A stretch of DNA of 64,000 bases from Spirochaetales bacterium (GCA_029098225.1 JAQXNX010000012.1:53487-117486), one strand, 5' to 3'. Positions 9,615-19,681 are shown, numbered from the stretch's first letter. Notes: generated by a model from the sequence alone, not told the origin. Program-made: numbers and translations.

Positions 9615-10892
9615 TTATTTAGCTGTCTTCTTCTTTTTAGAAACTACATCAAAGATTACAGCAGCGAGGAGGACTAAGCCTTTTACGGCTTTCTGCCAGT
9701 TCTGGTCTACACCAAGAATTGACATACCATTATTCAATACACCCATGAATACAGCTCCGACTACAGCTCCAGATACTGTACCAGTTCCACCATATGCTGA
9801 TGCACCACCTATGAAGCAGGAAGCAATAGCATCCATTTCATAGTTCTGTCCACCAGTTGGCTGTGCTGAGTCCAAACGAGCAATTGTTACAAGAGCAGCA
9901 ACTGCTGAAATGAAACCCATGTTTGTATATGCAAAGAACATTACTTTTTTAGTATCAACACCAGAAAGACGAGCAGCTTTTTCGTTACCACCGATTGCAT
10001 AAAGATAACGGCCAGGAACTGTATTCTGTGTAAAGTAAGAATAAATAGCAATTATTAATCCAAGAAGAATAAGAATTACAGGAAGACCACGGTCACAGGC
10101 AAGGAATGCTCCAAGTGCTAAAATTACTACAGAAAGAATGGTTAGTTTAATAGCAAATGAGTTCTTTGGAGGAACAGTGTAATTTTCCTTAATTTTCTTA
10201 TTTCGGCTGATAATTTCAAGTAAAATATAGAAAAGAATACATACAAATGTAATAATTAATGTTACAAGTAAAGTAAATTTATCTATATACATCTTTGAAT
10301 TGCCAGTTTTAATAACAATTTCTCCAAATTTTTCCGACATTTTTTCAGATGCAGGGATATAGCTTTCAAAAAGTCTAAGGTATTTCGGTGGGAAGTGTGA
10401 TATTGGTTTTCCCTGAAGTACGATGTTTGTAACACCGCGCCACAAAAGCATACCGGCAAGTGTCGTAATAAACGGCGGAACATGAATAAACGCAATAAAG
10501 AAACCATGGAAAGCACCAATTAAAGTTCCAAGAATGAGACACATGAGGACAGAGAACCAGATTGGAAGTCCAAGATTTACAACAAATACACCTGCAATTG
10601 CACCAACCAGAGCAACTACTGAACCGATAGACAAATCGATGTTACCACCAGTAAGAATACAAAGTAACATACCGGTTGCAAGAATTGCTACGTACGCATT
10701 CTGACGAATAATATTTGTAATATTTGCTGGTGTGAATAAAGATGTTTCATTATGTCTTACAATTCTAATAAGAATTTCAAACAAAACCATTACTCCAACC
10801 AGAATTACAAACATAGTTTTGCCCTTAAAAAAGGCTTTTAAGTTTTCTACAGTTTTTGATTCTGTATTTAAAGCTGTGCTAGTATCTTTCAT
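9615..10892 (-). CDS. gguB: Multiple-sugar ABC transporter permease (GguB-like)
   Basis: A 425-residue inner-membrane permease of the ribose/xylose/galactose class. It has about ten hydrophobic segments, the GGNIDLSIGSVVALVGA motif after the first segments, and the conserved C-terminal block with GAVVGAVFMGVLNNGMS. The length, the extra charged segment in the middle (about 190-255) and the partner proteins match GguB/MmsB of the ChvE-GguAB multiple monosaccharide system rather than shorter MglC or RbsC. It begins two bases after the ATPase gene with its own AGGAG site. It would form the channel homodimer driven by GguA. Confidence 0.88.
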   Translation of the reverse strand: MKDTSTALNTESKTVENLKAFFKGKTMFVILVGVMVLFEILIRIVRHNETSLFTPANITNIIRQNAYVAILATGMLLCILTGGNIDLSIGSVVALVGAIAGVFVVNLGLPIWFSVLMCLILGTLIGAFHGFFIAFIHVPPFITTLAGMLLWRGVTNIVLQGKPISHFPPKYLRLFESYIPASEKMSEKFGEIVIKTGNSKMYIDKFTLLVTLIITFVCILFYILLEIISRNKKIKENYTVPPKNSFAIKLTILSVVILALGAFLACDRGLPVILILLGLIIAIYSYFTQNTVPGRYLYAIGGNEKAARLSGVDTKKVMFFAYTNMGFISAVAALVTIARLDSAQPTGGQNYEMDAIASCFIGGASAYGGTGTVSGAVVGAVFMGVLNNGMSILGVDQNWQKAVKGLVLLAAVIFDVVSKKKKTAK

Positions 10893-10894
10893 TT

Positions 10895-12442
10895 TTAGAC
10901 TCCTAAATTTCCAGTTTTTCCAGAATTGATAATCTCAGTCATAATCTTTTCCTGAGTAGCATCTTTTCCATTCATTTCTGCAATCATTTTACCTTCATTC
11001 ATTACGTAAATGCGGTCACACATACCAAGAATTTCAGGCATTTCAGAAGAAATCATAATTACAGATTTTCCTTCAGCAACCATTCTGTTTATAATACAGT
11101 AGATTTCGTACTTTGCACCAACGTCTATACCGCGTGTTGGTTCATCAAGGATCAGAATGTCTGGTTCAGCGAAAAGCCATTTTCCAAGAAGAACCTTCTG
11201 CATGTTTCCTCCGGAAAGGTTTCCTACATCTTCCATTACAGTTGCACATTTTGTATGCATTTCTTTTGCCATATCTTCTGAATACTGACGTTCTTTATCA
11301 AAATCGATTATCCAGTTTTTAGAAATCTTTTCTGGCTTTGCTGCTGTTGTATTTTTACAGATTGATTCAGAAAGAATCAAACCGTTTCCTTTACGATCCT
11401 CTGTTACATAAGCAAGACCTGCTTTAATTGCAGATTTTACGGTTGGGAAAGAAATCTCTTTTCCATTCAAAAAAATCTTTCCATGAATATTTGCACCATA
11501 AGAATGTCCAAAAATACTCATTGCAAGTTCTGTACGGCCTGCTCCCATAAGACCAGAAATTCCAAGTACTTCTCCACGGCGCAGATTAAAGTTGATGTGA
11601 TCACAAACCTTAATTCCGTCAAAAACAGGATGATCTACGCACCAGTCTTTAACTTCAAAACAAACTTCACCAATTTTTGGTTCGCGTTTAGGGAATCGGT
11701 CTGTGAGGCTTCTTCCTACCATGGCAGAAATAATTGTATCTTCTGTAAAGCTGTCTTTAAGCTTATCAAGAGATGTAATAGAAGTACCATCACGGATAAC
11801 GGTAATCTTATCTGCAACATAAGATACTTCGTTTAATTTATGAGAAATAATGATAGAAGTCATTCCCTGTTTTTTGAACTCAAGGAGCAAATCAAGAAGA
11901 TGTTTTGCTTCTGTATCGTTAAGGGAAGCTGTAGGTTCATCAAGAATAAGAAGTTTTACATTCTTTCCGAGAGCCTTAGCAATTTCTACCAGCTGTTGTT
12001 TTCCTACACCAATATCTTTAATTAATGTTTTTGATGAATCTTTTAAACCAACCATTTTCAAAAGTTCATCTGCTTTATCAAATGTTTCAGACCAGTTGAT
12101 TTTTGCTTTACTACCTCTTTCGTTTCCAAGGAACATATTTTCTCCAATAGAAAGAAGAGGAACAAGTGCAAGCTCCTGATGGATAATTACAATACCCTTC
12201 GCTTCACTGTCCTTAATAGTCTGGAACTTACATACTTCACCATCATAAATGATGTCGCCTGTATAAGAGCCGTATGGATAAATACCGCTTAAGACATTCA
12301 TCAAAGTTGATTTACCGGCACCGTTTTCGCCGCAGATAGCATGAATCTCACCTTCTTCAACTGTAAGATTTACGTTATCCAGCGCTTTTACACCCGGAAA
12401 TAACTTTGTAATATTTTTCATTTCCAATAATGTTTTAGCCAT
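10895..12442 (-). CDS. gguA: Multiple-sugar ABC transporter ATPase with two nucleotide-binding domains (GguA-like)
   Basis: A 515-residue tandem ATPase powering the sugar importer. The first domain has a full Walker A (GENGAGKST), and a Walker B ([11 protein letters not shown]). The second domain has a degenerate Walker A ([10 protein letters not shown]) but a full signature ([12 protein letters not shown]) and Walker B ([12 protein letters not shown]), the usual asymmetry of sugar ATPases of the MglA/RbsA/XylG/GguA class. A GAGGGG site precedes the ATG at 12442. It is separated from chvE by a hairpin that probably lowers its expression relative to the binding protein. Confidence 0.92.
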   Translation of the reverse strand: MAKTLLEMKNITKLFPGVKALDNVNLTVEEGEIHAICGENGAGKSTLMNVLSGIYPYGSYTGDIIYDGEVCKFQTIKDSEAKGIVIIHQELALVPLLSIGENMFLGNERGSKAKINWSETFDKADELLKMVGLKDSSKTLIKDIGVGKQQLVEIAKALGKNVKLLILDEPTASLNDTEAKHLLDLLLEFKKQGMTSIIISHKLNEVSYVADKITVIRDGTSITSLDKLKDSFTEDTIISAMVGRSLTDRFPKREPKIGEVCFEVKDWCVDHPVFDGIKVCDHINFNLRRGEVLGISGLMGAGRTELAMSIFGHSYGANIHGKIFLNGKEISFPTVKSAIKAGLAYVTEDRKGNGLILSESICKNTTAAKPEKISKNWIIDFDKERQYSEDMAKEMHTKCATVMEDVGNLSGGNMQKVLLGKWLFAEPDILILDEPTRGIDVGAKYEIYCIINRMVAEGKSVIMISSEMPEILGMCDRIYVMNEGKMIAEMNGKDATQEKIMTEIINSGKTGNLGV

Positions 12443-12476
12443 TGGAACCCCTCTTTTATATATTATGTTGAAGTAT

Positions 12477-12533
12477 AAAAAAAGGGCTGCCAGTTGATGG
12501 TTTAGACAAGCTCAACCATCGTAACAGCCCTTT
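12477..12533 (-). terminator. Intercistronic stem-loop between chvE and gguA
   Basis: AAAGGGCTG and CAGCCCTTT (12481-12489, 12525-12533) form the base of a stem, followed on the minus strand by seven T. Inside sits a second dyad of 25 bp (12496-12520) containing GACAAGCTCAACC. The position after the binding-protein gene suggests partial termination or mRNA end protection, giving more binding protein than ATPase and permease. Confidence 0.75.
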
Positions 12534-12550
12534 AATCAAGTCAGTTCAAA

Positions 12551-13630
12551 CTACTTGAGCTGAGCTTCTGTGTAGTATCCAGAATCAATTAACAATTCTT
12601 TGTAGTTATCAATTGATCCGTAAACTGGTTCACAGAGGTATGAAGGAATAATTCCTGTTCCGTTGTCATAAGTTTTTGTATCATTTACAGGTGGGTTAGA
12701 ACCTTTCATGATTGCATCAACCATTTCAACTACTTTTGAAGCAAGAGTACGTGTATCCTTGAAGATAGACATAGCCTGAGTTCCTTCGAGCATGTTCTTT
12801 ACAGATACGATATCGCAGTCCTGTCCAGTGATGATTGGGAAGTTGCTTGCATCATAACCAACAGATTTAAGAGCATTTGTTACACCGTTAGCTGTAGAGT
12901 CGTTAGAGCAGTATACAGCGTCAAGTTTCTGTCCCTTTGGACCGTACTTGTTAGATGTAATAAGGTTCTCCATTCTCTTCTGAGCCTCTTCTGTAGACCA
13001 GTTGAGAGTAGCAGCCTGAGCTTTTTCTGTCTGTCCAGACTTACATACGATTACTCCTTTGTCGAGATATGGTTTAAGAACGTCCATAGCACCACCAAAG
13101 AAGAAGTTGATGTTGTTGTCACCTGGGTCTCCAGTGAAGAATTCCATATAAACTGGATCATCAGCTGAACGTGTCTTAAGACCGAGTTTGTCAACAAGGT
13201 AATCACCCTGGATTGTACCTACTTTGTAGTTATCGAATGTAGCATAGTAAGAAACAGCTTTTGAGTTCATAATAAGACGGTCATAAGCAATAACTTTAAT
13301 GTCCTTCTTTCTTGCTGTTTCAAGAACGTTTGAAAGAGCTGTACCATCGATAGAAGCAATTACAAGTACTTTACATCCACTTGTAATCATGTTTTCAAGC
13401 TGAGAAACCTGTGTTGGAATATCATTAGCTGCATACTGAAGGTCTACTGTGTAGCCAGCCTTTTCGAGCTGAGCCTTCATGTTTGCACCGTCCTGATTCC
13501 AGCGCTGTAAATCTTTTGTAGGCATAGAAACACCAACTTTTGTTGATGAGCTTCCGCCACCACAACTTACCAAGCTCAATGAAAATGCAGCGAGTACTAC
13601 TGAGCAGAGAATAGCAATAAATTTTTTCAT
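12551..13630 (-). CDS. chvE: ChvE-type multiple monosaccharide-binding lipoprotein
   Basis: A periplasmic sugar-binding protein of 359 residues from the preferred start. The signal ends in a lipobox LSLVSC, so it is a lipoprotein. The sequence strongly resembles ChvE: MPTKDLQRWNQDG near the start of the mature protein, DIPTQVSQLENMITSG, VIAYDRLI, YYATFDN and ITGQDCD. ChvE proteins bind several aldoses and deliver them to GguAB. The track start at 13642 is a GTG; the ATG at 13630 (MKKFIAIL) is better placed behind AGGAG at about 13643. It is the first gene of the importer operon and lies just after the sensor operon. Confidence 0.92.
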   Translation of the reverse strand: MKKFIAILCSVVLAAFSLSLVSCGGGSSSTKVGVSMPTKDLQRWNQDGANMKAQLEKAGYTVDLQYAANDIPTQVSQLENMITSGCKVLVIASIDGTALSNVLETARKKDIKVIAYDRLIMNSKAVSYYATFDNYKVGTIQGDYLVDKLGLKTRSADDPVYMEFFTGDPGDNNINFFFGGAMDVLKPYLDKGVIVCKSGQTEKAQAATLNWSTEEAQKRMENLITSNKYGPKGQKLDAVYCSNDSTANGVTNALKSVGYDASNFPIITGQDCDIVSVKNMLEGTQAMSIFKDTRTLASKVVEMVDAIMKGSNPPVNDTKTYDNGTGIIPSYLCEPVYGSIDNYKELLIDSGYYTEAQLK

Positions 13631-13642
13631 AAGAAAAAACAC

Positions 13643-13831
13643 TCCTAAAATTTTTTTTATAAAAGGTCAACGACCCCTTTCCCTTACAAGTATATAGCGA
13701 AAGATATTCAAAAATTTATCAAAAATCTAAAAAAATTTGTTATTTTATTATTCAAAGAGGAATTTCTGAAGGCAAATTTTGTTATAAATCTAGAATTTTT
13801 TGTGATTTAAAATGTGCTAATTTTCTAGCTG
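13643..13831 (-). promoter_or_regulatory. Control region upstream of chvE
   Basis: This 190-bp AT-rich gap separates the sensor operon from the importer. On the minus strand a TATACT hexamer (plus 13689-13694) could be the -10 of the chvE promoter. No good -35 lies 17 bp upstream, as expected of a promoter that needs an activator such as the YesN-type regulator encoded next door. No convincing operator could be picked out by eye. Confidence 0.35.
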
Positions 13832-14887
13832 TTAGTTTTTGTAGATTGAAGAAGCGCTGTGAAATCCAGATTCTATAATGATTTTGTCAATATTATATTT
13901 GTCTACATAAACAGGTTGCAGCCAGATAGAAGAAACATCATCAAAACCATTGTTAATTGAACGGATCTTATAGTTTTTTACTTCTATGGCTTCATTTCTT
14001 GCAAGATGAACGGCGCATTCTGCTGCATATTCAGCAAGGCTTATAATGGGTTTGTAAATTGTGAAATCTTGTTTTCCCTGCACAATATACTGACATGCGG
14101 CAATATCTGCATCTTGTCCGCATATGTGAACTTTTTCTTCTGGTGCGTAAAGATCCAGCGCTTGAATAATACTTGCCGCTACAGCATCATTTCCGCAGAT
14201 AATTGCATCAGGAATTTTATCTTCTTTAATTATTCTAACCATTTCCTGATAAGATAAATCGTAGTTCCAGCCTTCCGTATAGAAAATGTGGTTTATGGAA
14301 ACATCTGTATTTCTTAAAATTCTATCCAGTCCCTGTTGAATTAGTGTCATGTTATAATCTTCTTCTGCTCCAAGAATACAGTACCAGTTTTTACCTGTTG
14401 TAAATCTTAGCATTTCAGAAGCCATATATTCACCAACAGTTTCGCTGTCTATTGTAAGATATAAATTTACATCTGCATTTAAAACAAGACGATCATAAGA
14501 AATAATTGGAATTCCTTTTGCACGTATTTTTTGAACACTTTCTGTAAGGGTAGAAGCATCTTTTGGAAGAACAACAATTGCATCGCAATTCCTTTCCAGA
14601 AGATACATTAACTGTCTATTTTGTTCTTCAACACTATTTCCTGCGTTTTGAACTATTACTTCTCCGCCCATTTCGCGGACTTTATTTATAAAAATATCAA
14701 GGTCGCGCTGCCAGCGTTCAATTGCAAGTGTATCTATAGAAAATCCGATTGTAAGTTTATGCACCTGAACTGATTTTGAATTTGTATTCTGCTGGTTTCC
14801 ATTATTCTTTTTACAGGAAAAAATCAAAAGCGAAAAAATAAGCGTGAAAAAAACAGAACATTTTTTTAATTTACATTTTAAATTCAT
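13832..14887 (-). CDS. XylF/ChvE-like sugar-binding lipoprotein in the sensor operon
   Basis: A 351-residue periplasmic binding protein with lipobox LLIFSC. It is homologous to ChvE but clearly divergent: IDTLAIERWQRDLDIF corresponds to the MPTKDLQRWNQDG segment, and ISYDRLVLNADVNLYLTID and HICGQDADIAACQYI align with ChvE blocks. It follows the AraC-type regulator by 19 bp and so belongs to the sensor operon rather than the importer operon. It could be an alternative receptor for the GguAB importer or a ligand-loaded co-sensor for the kinase. The sugar is unknown. Confidence 0.8.
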   Translation of the reverse strand: MNLKCKLKKCSVFFTLIFSLLIFSCKKNNGNQQNTNSKSVQVHKLTIGFSIDTLAIERWQRDLDIFINKVREMGGEVIVQNAGNSVEEQNRQLMYLLERNCDAIVVLPKDASTLTESVQKIRAKGIPIISYDRLVLNADVNLYLTIDSETVGEYMASEMLRFTTGKNWYCILGAEEDYNMTLIQQGLDRILRNTDVSINHIFYTEGWNYDLSYQEMVRIIKEDKIPDAIICGNDAVAASIIQALDLYAPEEKVHICGQDADIAACQYIVQGKQDFTIYKPIISLAEYAAECAVHLARNEAIEVKNYKIRSINNGFDDVSSIWLQPVYVDKYNIDKIIIESGFHSASSIYKN

Positions 14888-14906
14888 TTTTTACTCCTGA
14901 GGTTTT

Positions 14907-16565
14907 TTAATTTCCTGTTAAATTTATTGTCGACTGATTAGATTTTCTATATTCTTTTGGTGAAAGTCCATATTTATTTTTAAAGATTCTGCTGAAATAA
15001 TTCTGATCATTATATCCGATACTGGCAGTAATTTCTTTTATGGAAAGTTCAGTTTCTTCAAGCATAAGTCTTGCTTTTTCCAGACGTTTTTCAGAAACAA
15101 AATTAATAAAGGTTTCACCTTTTTCTTCCCTGAATAATTTGCTTAAATAAAATGAACTTACTCCGACAGCATCAGCAGCCATTTCCAGAGAAAATTCCTG
15201 TGAAATGTTTTCTTCTATATATATTAATACTTTTTTAATTATAGGATTTTCCTGCTGTTGTTTTATACTTAGAATTGAATCTGAACATTCAGACAAAAAT
15301 TTGAGTGTAAATTCTTTTATCATTTTAATGTCGTTTTCTGAACTCAAAATAGAAAAAGCGTTATCGAACATTTCACTCTTAAATTCTTTACTAATCTGCT
15401 TTGTTGTATTGTTAGCTGTAACAATTAATTCAAAAAAAGAATTCTTAATTTTGTTGAGAGAATTATTATGGTTTGCAATATTCTCTGGACCTTGTGAATT
15501 TGTCTGCATTGCTTCAGAAAAACTTGATGATAATTCTGTAGTAAATATTTCAAGAAATGTTTTAATTCCATTCTTATCGCCGGAACATAATTTATTGATT
15601 ATTTGATTAAAGATAGAAGTTGCCGGAGATGAATCTTTTTCTTTTTGAACATTCTGAGTTTCTTCTGTGTATTCATCTATTTTAGAAGCAAAAATTAAAT
15701 CTCCGGCGTTATTACATCGCGATAAGGCATCGAGAGCTTCTTTGTATGAACTTTGTAATTTTTGTTTATCATTTTCTATAGAGCTTACTCCACCTCTAAT
15801 TCCAGAGCCAATATTATAGCTTAATATTGTATAGATTTTTTTTATCTGTTCATGAATTTCATCTTGATTAGGATTTTCAGAAAAGATTGGAAAGAATACA
15901 GCAATGCGGTTAAGCATAAAGGAGCTTACAAGACAGCGATGCTCTGTATTTAATAATTCATGAATTTTTAAATAAGTATCATATTGATTTTTTGAATTTA
16001 TATTTGGAAATTCAAAGCAACAGAAAACCCATGGATTTTCTGAAAGATTAAAATACTCAAGATAAGAATCAAGTTCAGGTGCTGTTTCGTTATTGAAAAT
16101 ACAGGCATAAATAAAATCGTTTTCTATCATCGGAGAAACTAAATCCAGTTTTTTATGAAGCTCAAGATCTGCACTAAGTTTTCCTTTTTTTTCTTCGACA
16201 AGCTTTATAGCACCCTGAATTGTTTCTATTACAACATTTCGGTTTACAGGTTTGGTAATATATTTATACGCTCCAAGGGTAATTGCTTCCTGCGCATATT
16301 GAAATCGGTCAAAAGCACTTAAGATAACAAAAACAATATTCGGTTTTAATTTTGTAATAACATTCACTGTTTCCAGACCGCTTAAACCAGGCATATTGAT
16401 ATCCATAAAAATAATATCAATATTTTCTTTCATTACTATTTCTATAGCTTCTGTTCCGGAGAGCGCTGTAAAAATTTTTGTGTTGTCTGAAAAATTTTTG
16501 CTTATGATATAAGAAAGAGAATCAATTACAATCTGTTCATCATCTGTTACTAAAATATTAAACAT
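14907..16565 (-). CDS. YesN-type response regulator with AraC DNA-binding domain
   Basis: A 552-residue response regulator. The receiver (about 1-120) keeps the acidic pocket (D8, D9), the phosphorylation site D55 (IIFMDINMPG) and the ITKP lysine loop. A long middle region (about 125-440) of the kind found in YesN proteins follows, and the C-terminal 100 residues are a two-HTH AraC domain ending SIGYNDQNYFSRIFKNKYG and LSPKEYRK. Its start overlaps the kinase stop by 8 bp, so the pair is translated together. The likely target is the importer promoter at 13643-13831, an inference from position. Confidence 0.9.
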   Translation of the reverse strand: MFNILVTDDEQIVIDSLSYIISKNFSDNTKIFTALSGTEAIEIVMKENIDIIFMDINMPGLSGLETVNVITKLKPNIVFVILSAFDRFQYAQEAITLGAYKYITKPVNRNVVIETIQGAIKLVEEKKGKLSADLELHKKLDLVSPMIENDFIYACIFNNETAPELDSYLEYFNLSENPWVFCCFEFPNINSKNQYDTYLKIHELLNTEHRCLVSSFMLNRIAVFFPIFSENPNQDEIHEQIKKIYTILSYNIGSGIRGGVSSIENDKQKLQSSYKEALDALSRCNNAGDLIFASKIDEYTEETQNVQKEKDSSPATSIFNQIINKLCSGDKNGIKTFLEIFTTELSSSFSEAMQTNSQGPENIANHNNSLNKIKNSFFELIVTANNTTKQISKEFKSEMFDNAFSILSSENDIKMIKEFTLKFLSECSDSILSIKQQQENPIIKKVLIYIEENISQEFSLEMAADAVGVSSFYLSKLFREEKGETFINFVSEKRLEKARLMLEETELSIKEITASIGYNDQNYFSRIFKNKYGLSPKEYRKSNQSTINLTGN

Positions 16566-18069
16566 GATTTGGAATCCTAATTATAAATTTTGTGCCTTTT
16601 CCGTTTTCGCCGTTACGAATATCAAATAAATCATCACAATGAAATTGAAGCTGGAGTCTTAGAAATACACTTATTAATCCGGTACCGTTATGAGAAGAAT
16701 CTTTTTTGTTTTTATAAAGTTCCTGCGGAAGTTGTGGATTTTCATGCGCAACTGCATAAAAAACAGCTTCTTTAATTTCATCACTCATTCCTTCTCCATT
16801 ATCAGAAATACTGATTACAATAAATTTATTTTCATGTTCAACCTGCAGATGAACCTTTCCTTTTGATTTTTTTAATCCGTGTTTAATACAGTTTTCTACT
16901 AACGGTTGAAGAGTCATTGCCGGGATTTGCTGAGAGAATTTTTCGTCTGGAATTTCTTTGGTAAATTCCAGACGATTTCCAAAACGAACTTTCATTATAT
17001 AAACAAAATTATCTACTAATCCAAGTTCTTCGTCAATTGAAACTGTTCTGCTTTGCTGCTGAATATTATAGCGGAAGAAATCTGCAACTTGTTCAATAAA
17101 ATAACAGGTTTTATCTGCATTTTCCATCATAGCAAGTTGAGCACCGGTATTTAAGGTGTTAAAAAGAAAATGCGGATTTACCTGATTTTGAAGAGCCCGC
17201 AGCTGTGCGTCTGTATAAAGTGCCTGCATTTCTATTTCTTTTTCTTTTAATTCAGCTTCTGTACGAGCCTTTTCCCATATGGTATCAATATACTCTCGTA
17301 TGCTTATAATCATTCTGTCAAAGGCTGTACAGATTGTTCCAATTTCATTAGTTGAATTTTTATTAAATAAAGGAACATCAAAATTTCTTCGGGCAACTTT
17401 ATGGGCTACTTCAGAAATTTCTGCAAGCGGTTCCATAATGGATGTAATTGTAAAATAGAGAATAAAGAAAATTAATATAGCAAATACAAGAAAGAAGAAA
17501 ATACTGATTATATTTATAAAAATAATTTTATGACGACTTTCTGCATATTGAAGTCCGTTTTCCTGAAGTCGAAGGTTATTTAATTCCAGAATTTGCGATT
17601 GAAGATAATTATAACAGGTAAGCGTATAAGTGTAATAATTATTAAGCTCATCAATTGAATTTGCACGGCGAGCCTGAATTGCATTTGTGCTGTAATATAA
17701 AAATGATTCTGTTAGCTGGTGAACAATATATTCTTTATGAAGAACTTCATTCTTTGAAGGAAAATTCTGTAATGTATTATAGAAGTCTTCAACTTTATTT
17801 TTTGAATTATAATAAGCGTCAATACTTTCGAAGGTTCTGTAGTTTACGTAATTTTCCATGGCATTTTCTGTATTAATAAGAAGCTTAGAAAATTCTGTTA
17901 GTTCAGAATTCGATTTATAAGAGTTTCCAAGATTACGTGTAGAAATATTTGTAAGGCGCATTGTAATTGTAACACTGGAAGCAAGCATGATAATTGCAAT
18001 TCCAATACAGAACATTATTCGCCAGCGAAGAGTTTTATTTCTAAAATAATTAATAAGTTTAATTTTCAT
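16558..18069 (-). CDS. LytS/YesM-type sensor histidine kinase
   Basis: A 503-residue membrane kinase. It has a membrane segment near 17-37, an extracytoplasmic helical sensor of about 150 residues, a second membrane segment near 186-212, a HAMP domain, then the His_kinase block NQVNPHFLFNTLNT (phospho-acceptor His near 299) and a HATPase domain with LVENCIKHGL, DNGEGM and GTGLISVF. It overlaps the upstream binding-protein gene by 11 bp and the regulator gene by 8 bp. The tight coupling to a membrane-anchored sugar-binding protein matches the XylFII-LytS-YesN three-component arrangement described for xylose sensing in clostridia. Confidence 0.9.
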   Translation of the reverse strand: MKIKLINYFRNKTLRWRIMFCIGIAIIMLASSVTITMRLTNISTRNLGNSYKSNSELTEFSKLLINTENAMENYVNYRTFESIDAYYNSKNKVEDFYNTLQNFPSKNEVLHKEYIVHQLTESFLYYSTNAIQARRANSIDELNNYYTYTLTCYNYLQSQILELNNLRLQENGLQYAESRHKIIFINIISIFFFLVFAILIFFILYFTITSIMEPLAEISEVAHKVARRNFDVPLFNKNSTNEIGTICTAFDRMIISIREYIDTIWEKARTEAELKEKEIEMQALYTDAQLRALQNQVNPHFLFNTLNTGAQLAMMENADKTCYFIEQVADFFRYNIQQQSRTVSIDEELGLVDNFVYIMKVRFGNRLEFTKEIPDEKFSQQIPAMTLQPLVENCIKHGLKKSKGKVHLQVEHENKFIVISISDNGEGMSDEIKEAVFYAVAHENPQLPQELYKNKKDSSHNGTGLISVFLRLQLQFHCDDLFDIRNGENGKGTKFIIRIPNHV

Positions 18070-19051
18070 TGGAATCTTTTATACTCTTTGTAATTTTAAC
18101 ATCAGCTGTAACATAACTGTTTGCATAGCCTTTGTTTCTGTATTCAAACAGTTCCTTTAAAGCAGCACTTCCAATCTTTTCCGGGTCCAGAGAAATTAAT
18201 TCTGTAATAAAACCTTTCTGCAGATAAAGCTGACAAACTTCGCTGCTGCCAAAACCAATTATTTTAATCTGTTTATCCAGTCCGAATTCCGAAACAATCT
18301 GGGCTGTAGAAATTGTATCTTCTTCGTTAAGACAAATAAGAACGTATGGCGGAGTTTTTAAAGTATTAGTAAGTTCATAATCAAAAACAGCCGTAGATGT
18401 AAATTTTTCTATTACCTTAATGTTCAGCGAAGGATCCTGTTGTAAGGATAGTTGAAGGCTGTTTATAAGGTTGCTTGAATTTGTAGTTACTTGCCCGCTG
18501 ATAATCATTATATTTTTTGTATGATTCTCTTTCATGATCTGACGTGCTTCATCAGATATTTTTTTACCCATTTCCCAAAAGTTACTTCCTATATAAGAAA
18601 CCTGCGGAAGCTCATTAGAGAATTGTCCTATCGTTACAAGAGGAATTTCGGGTTCATCATTTCTTTTTAAGAAGACTGGAAGCTTATCTGTTGAATCTAT
18701 ATATGCAATAATTCCGTCTACATTTAAGAATGAGCAGTAATCAAAGAGAGTCTGCAAAGAATTATTTTGTGCTTCTGATTGCGGTACATGAAGTTCAATA
18801 ACTGCATTGTAATCTTTAGAAAGATTATCGGCACCGGTAAAAACCTGTTCCAGAAAATCTTTGTTATCGTAAGTACCTGTTATAATAATATGATACAAAT
18901 AGGTTTCGTCTTTATTCTGGTTATCAGAGGAGCCGGCTTTGTTAGGTGATTGAAGAATCTGAATAATAAAGATTGCAAAAAAGACAAAAAAAACAAAAAC
19001 GGAAAAAATTAAGAGAATCCATTTAATTTTTCTTGCCAGTTTTTTTTCCAT
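18059..19051 (-). CDS. Membrane-anchored periplasmic sugar-binding sensor protein
   Basis: A 330-residue protein with an uncleaved-looking N-terminal membrane segment (about 10-32, no lipobox cysteine) followed by a periplasmic-binding-protein fold of the LacI/RbsB class (for example VTIGQFSNELPQVSYIGSN and IKIIGFGSSEVCQLYL). Anchoring in the membrane instead of free diffusion suits a sensor that contacts the kinase encoded immediately downstream, whose start it overlaps. It is the first gene of the operon. The ATG lies only 6 bp after a TATAAT box and has no Shine-Dalgarno site, so the mRNA may be leaderless. Confidence 0.82.
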   Translation of the reverse strand: MEKKLARKIKWILLIFSVFVFFVFFAIFIIQILQSPNKAGSSDNQNKDETYLYHIIITGTYDNKDFLEQVFTGADNLSKDYNAVIELHVPQSEAQNNSLQTLFDYCSFLNVDGIIAYIDSTDKLPVFLKRNDEPEIPLVTIGQFSNELPQVSYIGSNFWEMGKKISDEARQIMKENHTKNIMIISGQVTTNSSNLINSLQLSLQQDPSLNIKVIEKFTSTAVFDYELTNTLKTPPYVLICLNEEDTISTAQIVSEFGLDKQIKIIGFGSSEVCQLYLQKGFITELISLDPEKIGSAALKELFEYRNKGYANSYVTADVKITKSIKDSNEN

Positions 19052-19057
19052 ATAAAA

Positions 19058-19063
19058 ATTATA
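19058..19063 (-). promoter_or_regulatory. Extended -10 promoter of the sugar-sensor operon; likely leaderless
   Basis: Minus-strand TGTTATAAT is an extended -10 element, with the hexamer at 19058-19063. Six bases separate it from the ATG at 19051. No good -35 is visible. Confidence 0.55.
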
Positions 19064-19137
19064 ACATAAAAATTGACGGGTGTCTAAAGGCTGTCAAAAT
19101 ATACAATTTATGCTATAAACAAAAAAAGGAATAACAT

Positions 19138-19665
19138 ATGGAGAATAAAAAAGAAATCAAAGATATTCGCATTGGTTACCCGGACTGCTGCTTTATGGCA
19201 GATGATAACTGGTTCCGCTACAGAACCGGTGCCATTATAATTGAAGACGGCTGCTTTCTTGTTGTGAAAAGTGAAACTTCAGAATATTTTTACACGGTTG
19301 GTGGCGGCGTTCACATGAATGAAAAATCGGAAGAATGTATTGTCCGCGAAGTAAAAGAAGAAACCGGCGTTGATTACGAGGTTGACCGTCTTGCTGTAAT
19401 CTGCGAAAACTTTTTTAAAGAAAAAAATCTGGGCTATGACCCGCTCCACTGTCACGTAATTGAATTTTATTACCTTATGAAAAGCCGTGGCAAAAAGGAT
19501 GCAAAGTGCACAAGCCTCGGCTGGGATAATGCTAAAGAGTCCATTCATTGGATTTCCCTGGACAAGCTTTCAGAAACTGATGTAAGGCCTGAGTTTTTGA
19601 GAACCCGCATAAAAGAGATTTTAGAAAACAAGGGCGTGTTTCATATTGTAAATGATGAAAGATAA
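19138..19665 (+). CDS. NUDIX hydrolase
   Basis: A 175-residue NUDIX protein. The Nudix box fits the G-x5-E-x7-REUxEExGU pattern exactly: GGVHMNEKSEEC then REVKEETGV, with all metal-binding glutamates present. Family members hydrolyse nucleoside diphosphates linked to another moiety; the substrate here cannot be told. An AAGG site lies a suitable distance before the ATG, and a TATAAA hexamer lies about 25 bp upstream. It runs divergently from the sugar-sensor operon and convergently with the GNAT gene that follows 16 bp away. Its base composition is richer in GC than the sugar locus. Confidence 0.9.
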   Translation: MENKKEIKDIRIGYPDCCFMADDNWFRYRTGAIIIEDGCFLVVKSETSEYFYTVGGGVHMNEKSEECIVREVKEETGVDYEVDRLAVICENFFKEKNLGYDPLHCHVIEFYYLMKSRGKKDAKCTSLGWDNAKESIHWISLDKLSETDVRPEFLRTRIKEILENKGVFHIVNDER

Positions 19666-19681
19666 TTAATCACACCTTCCT

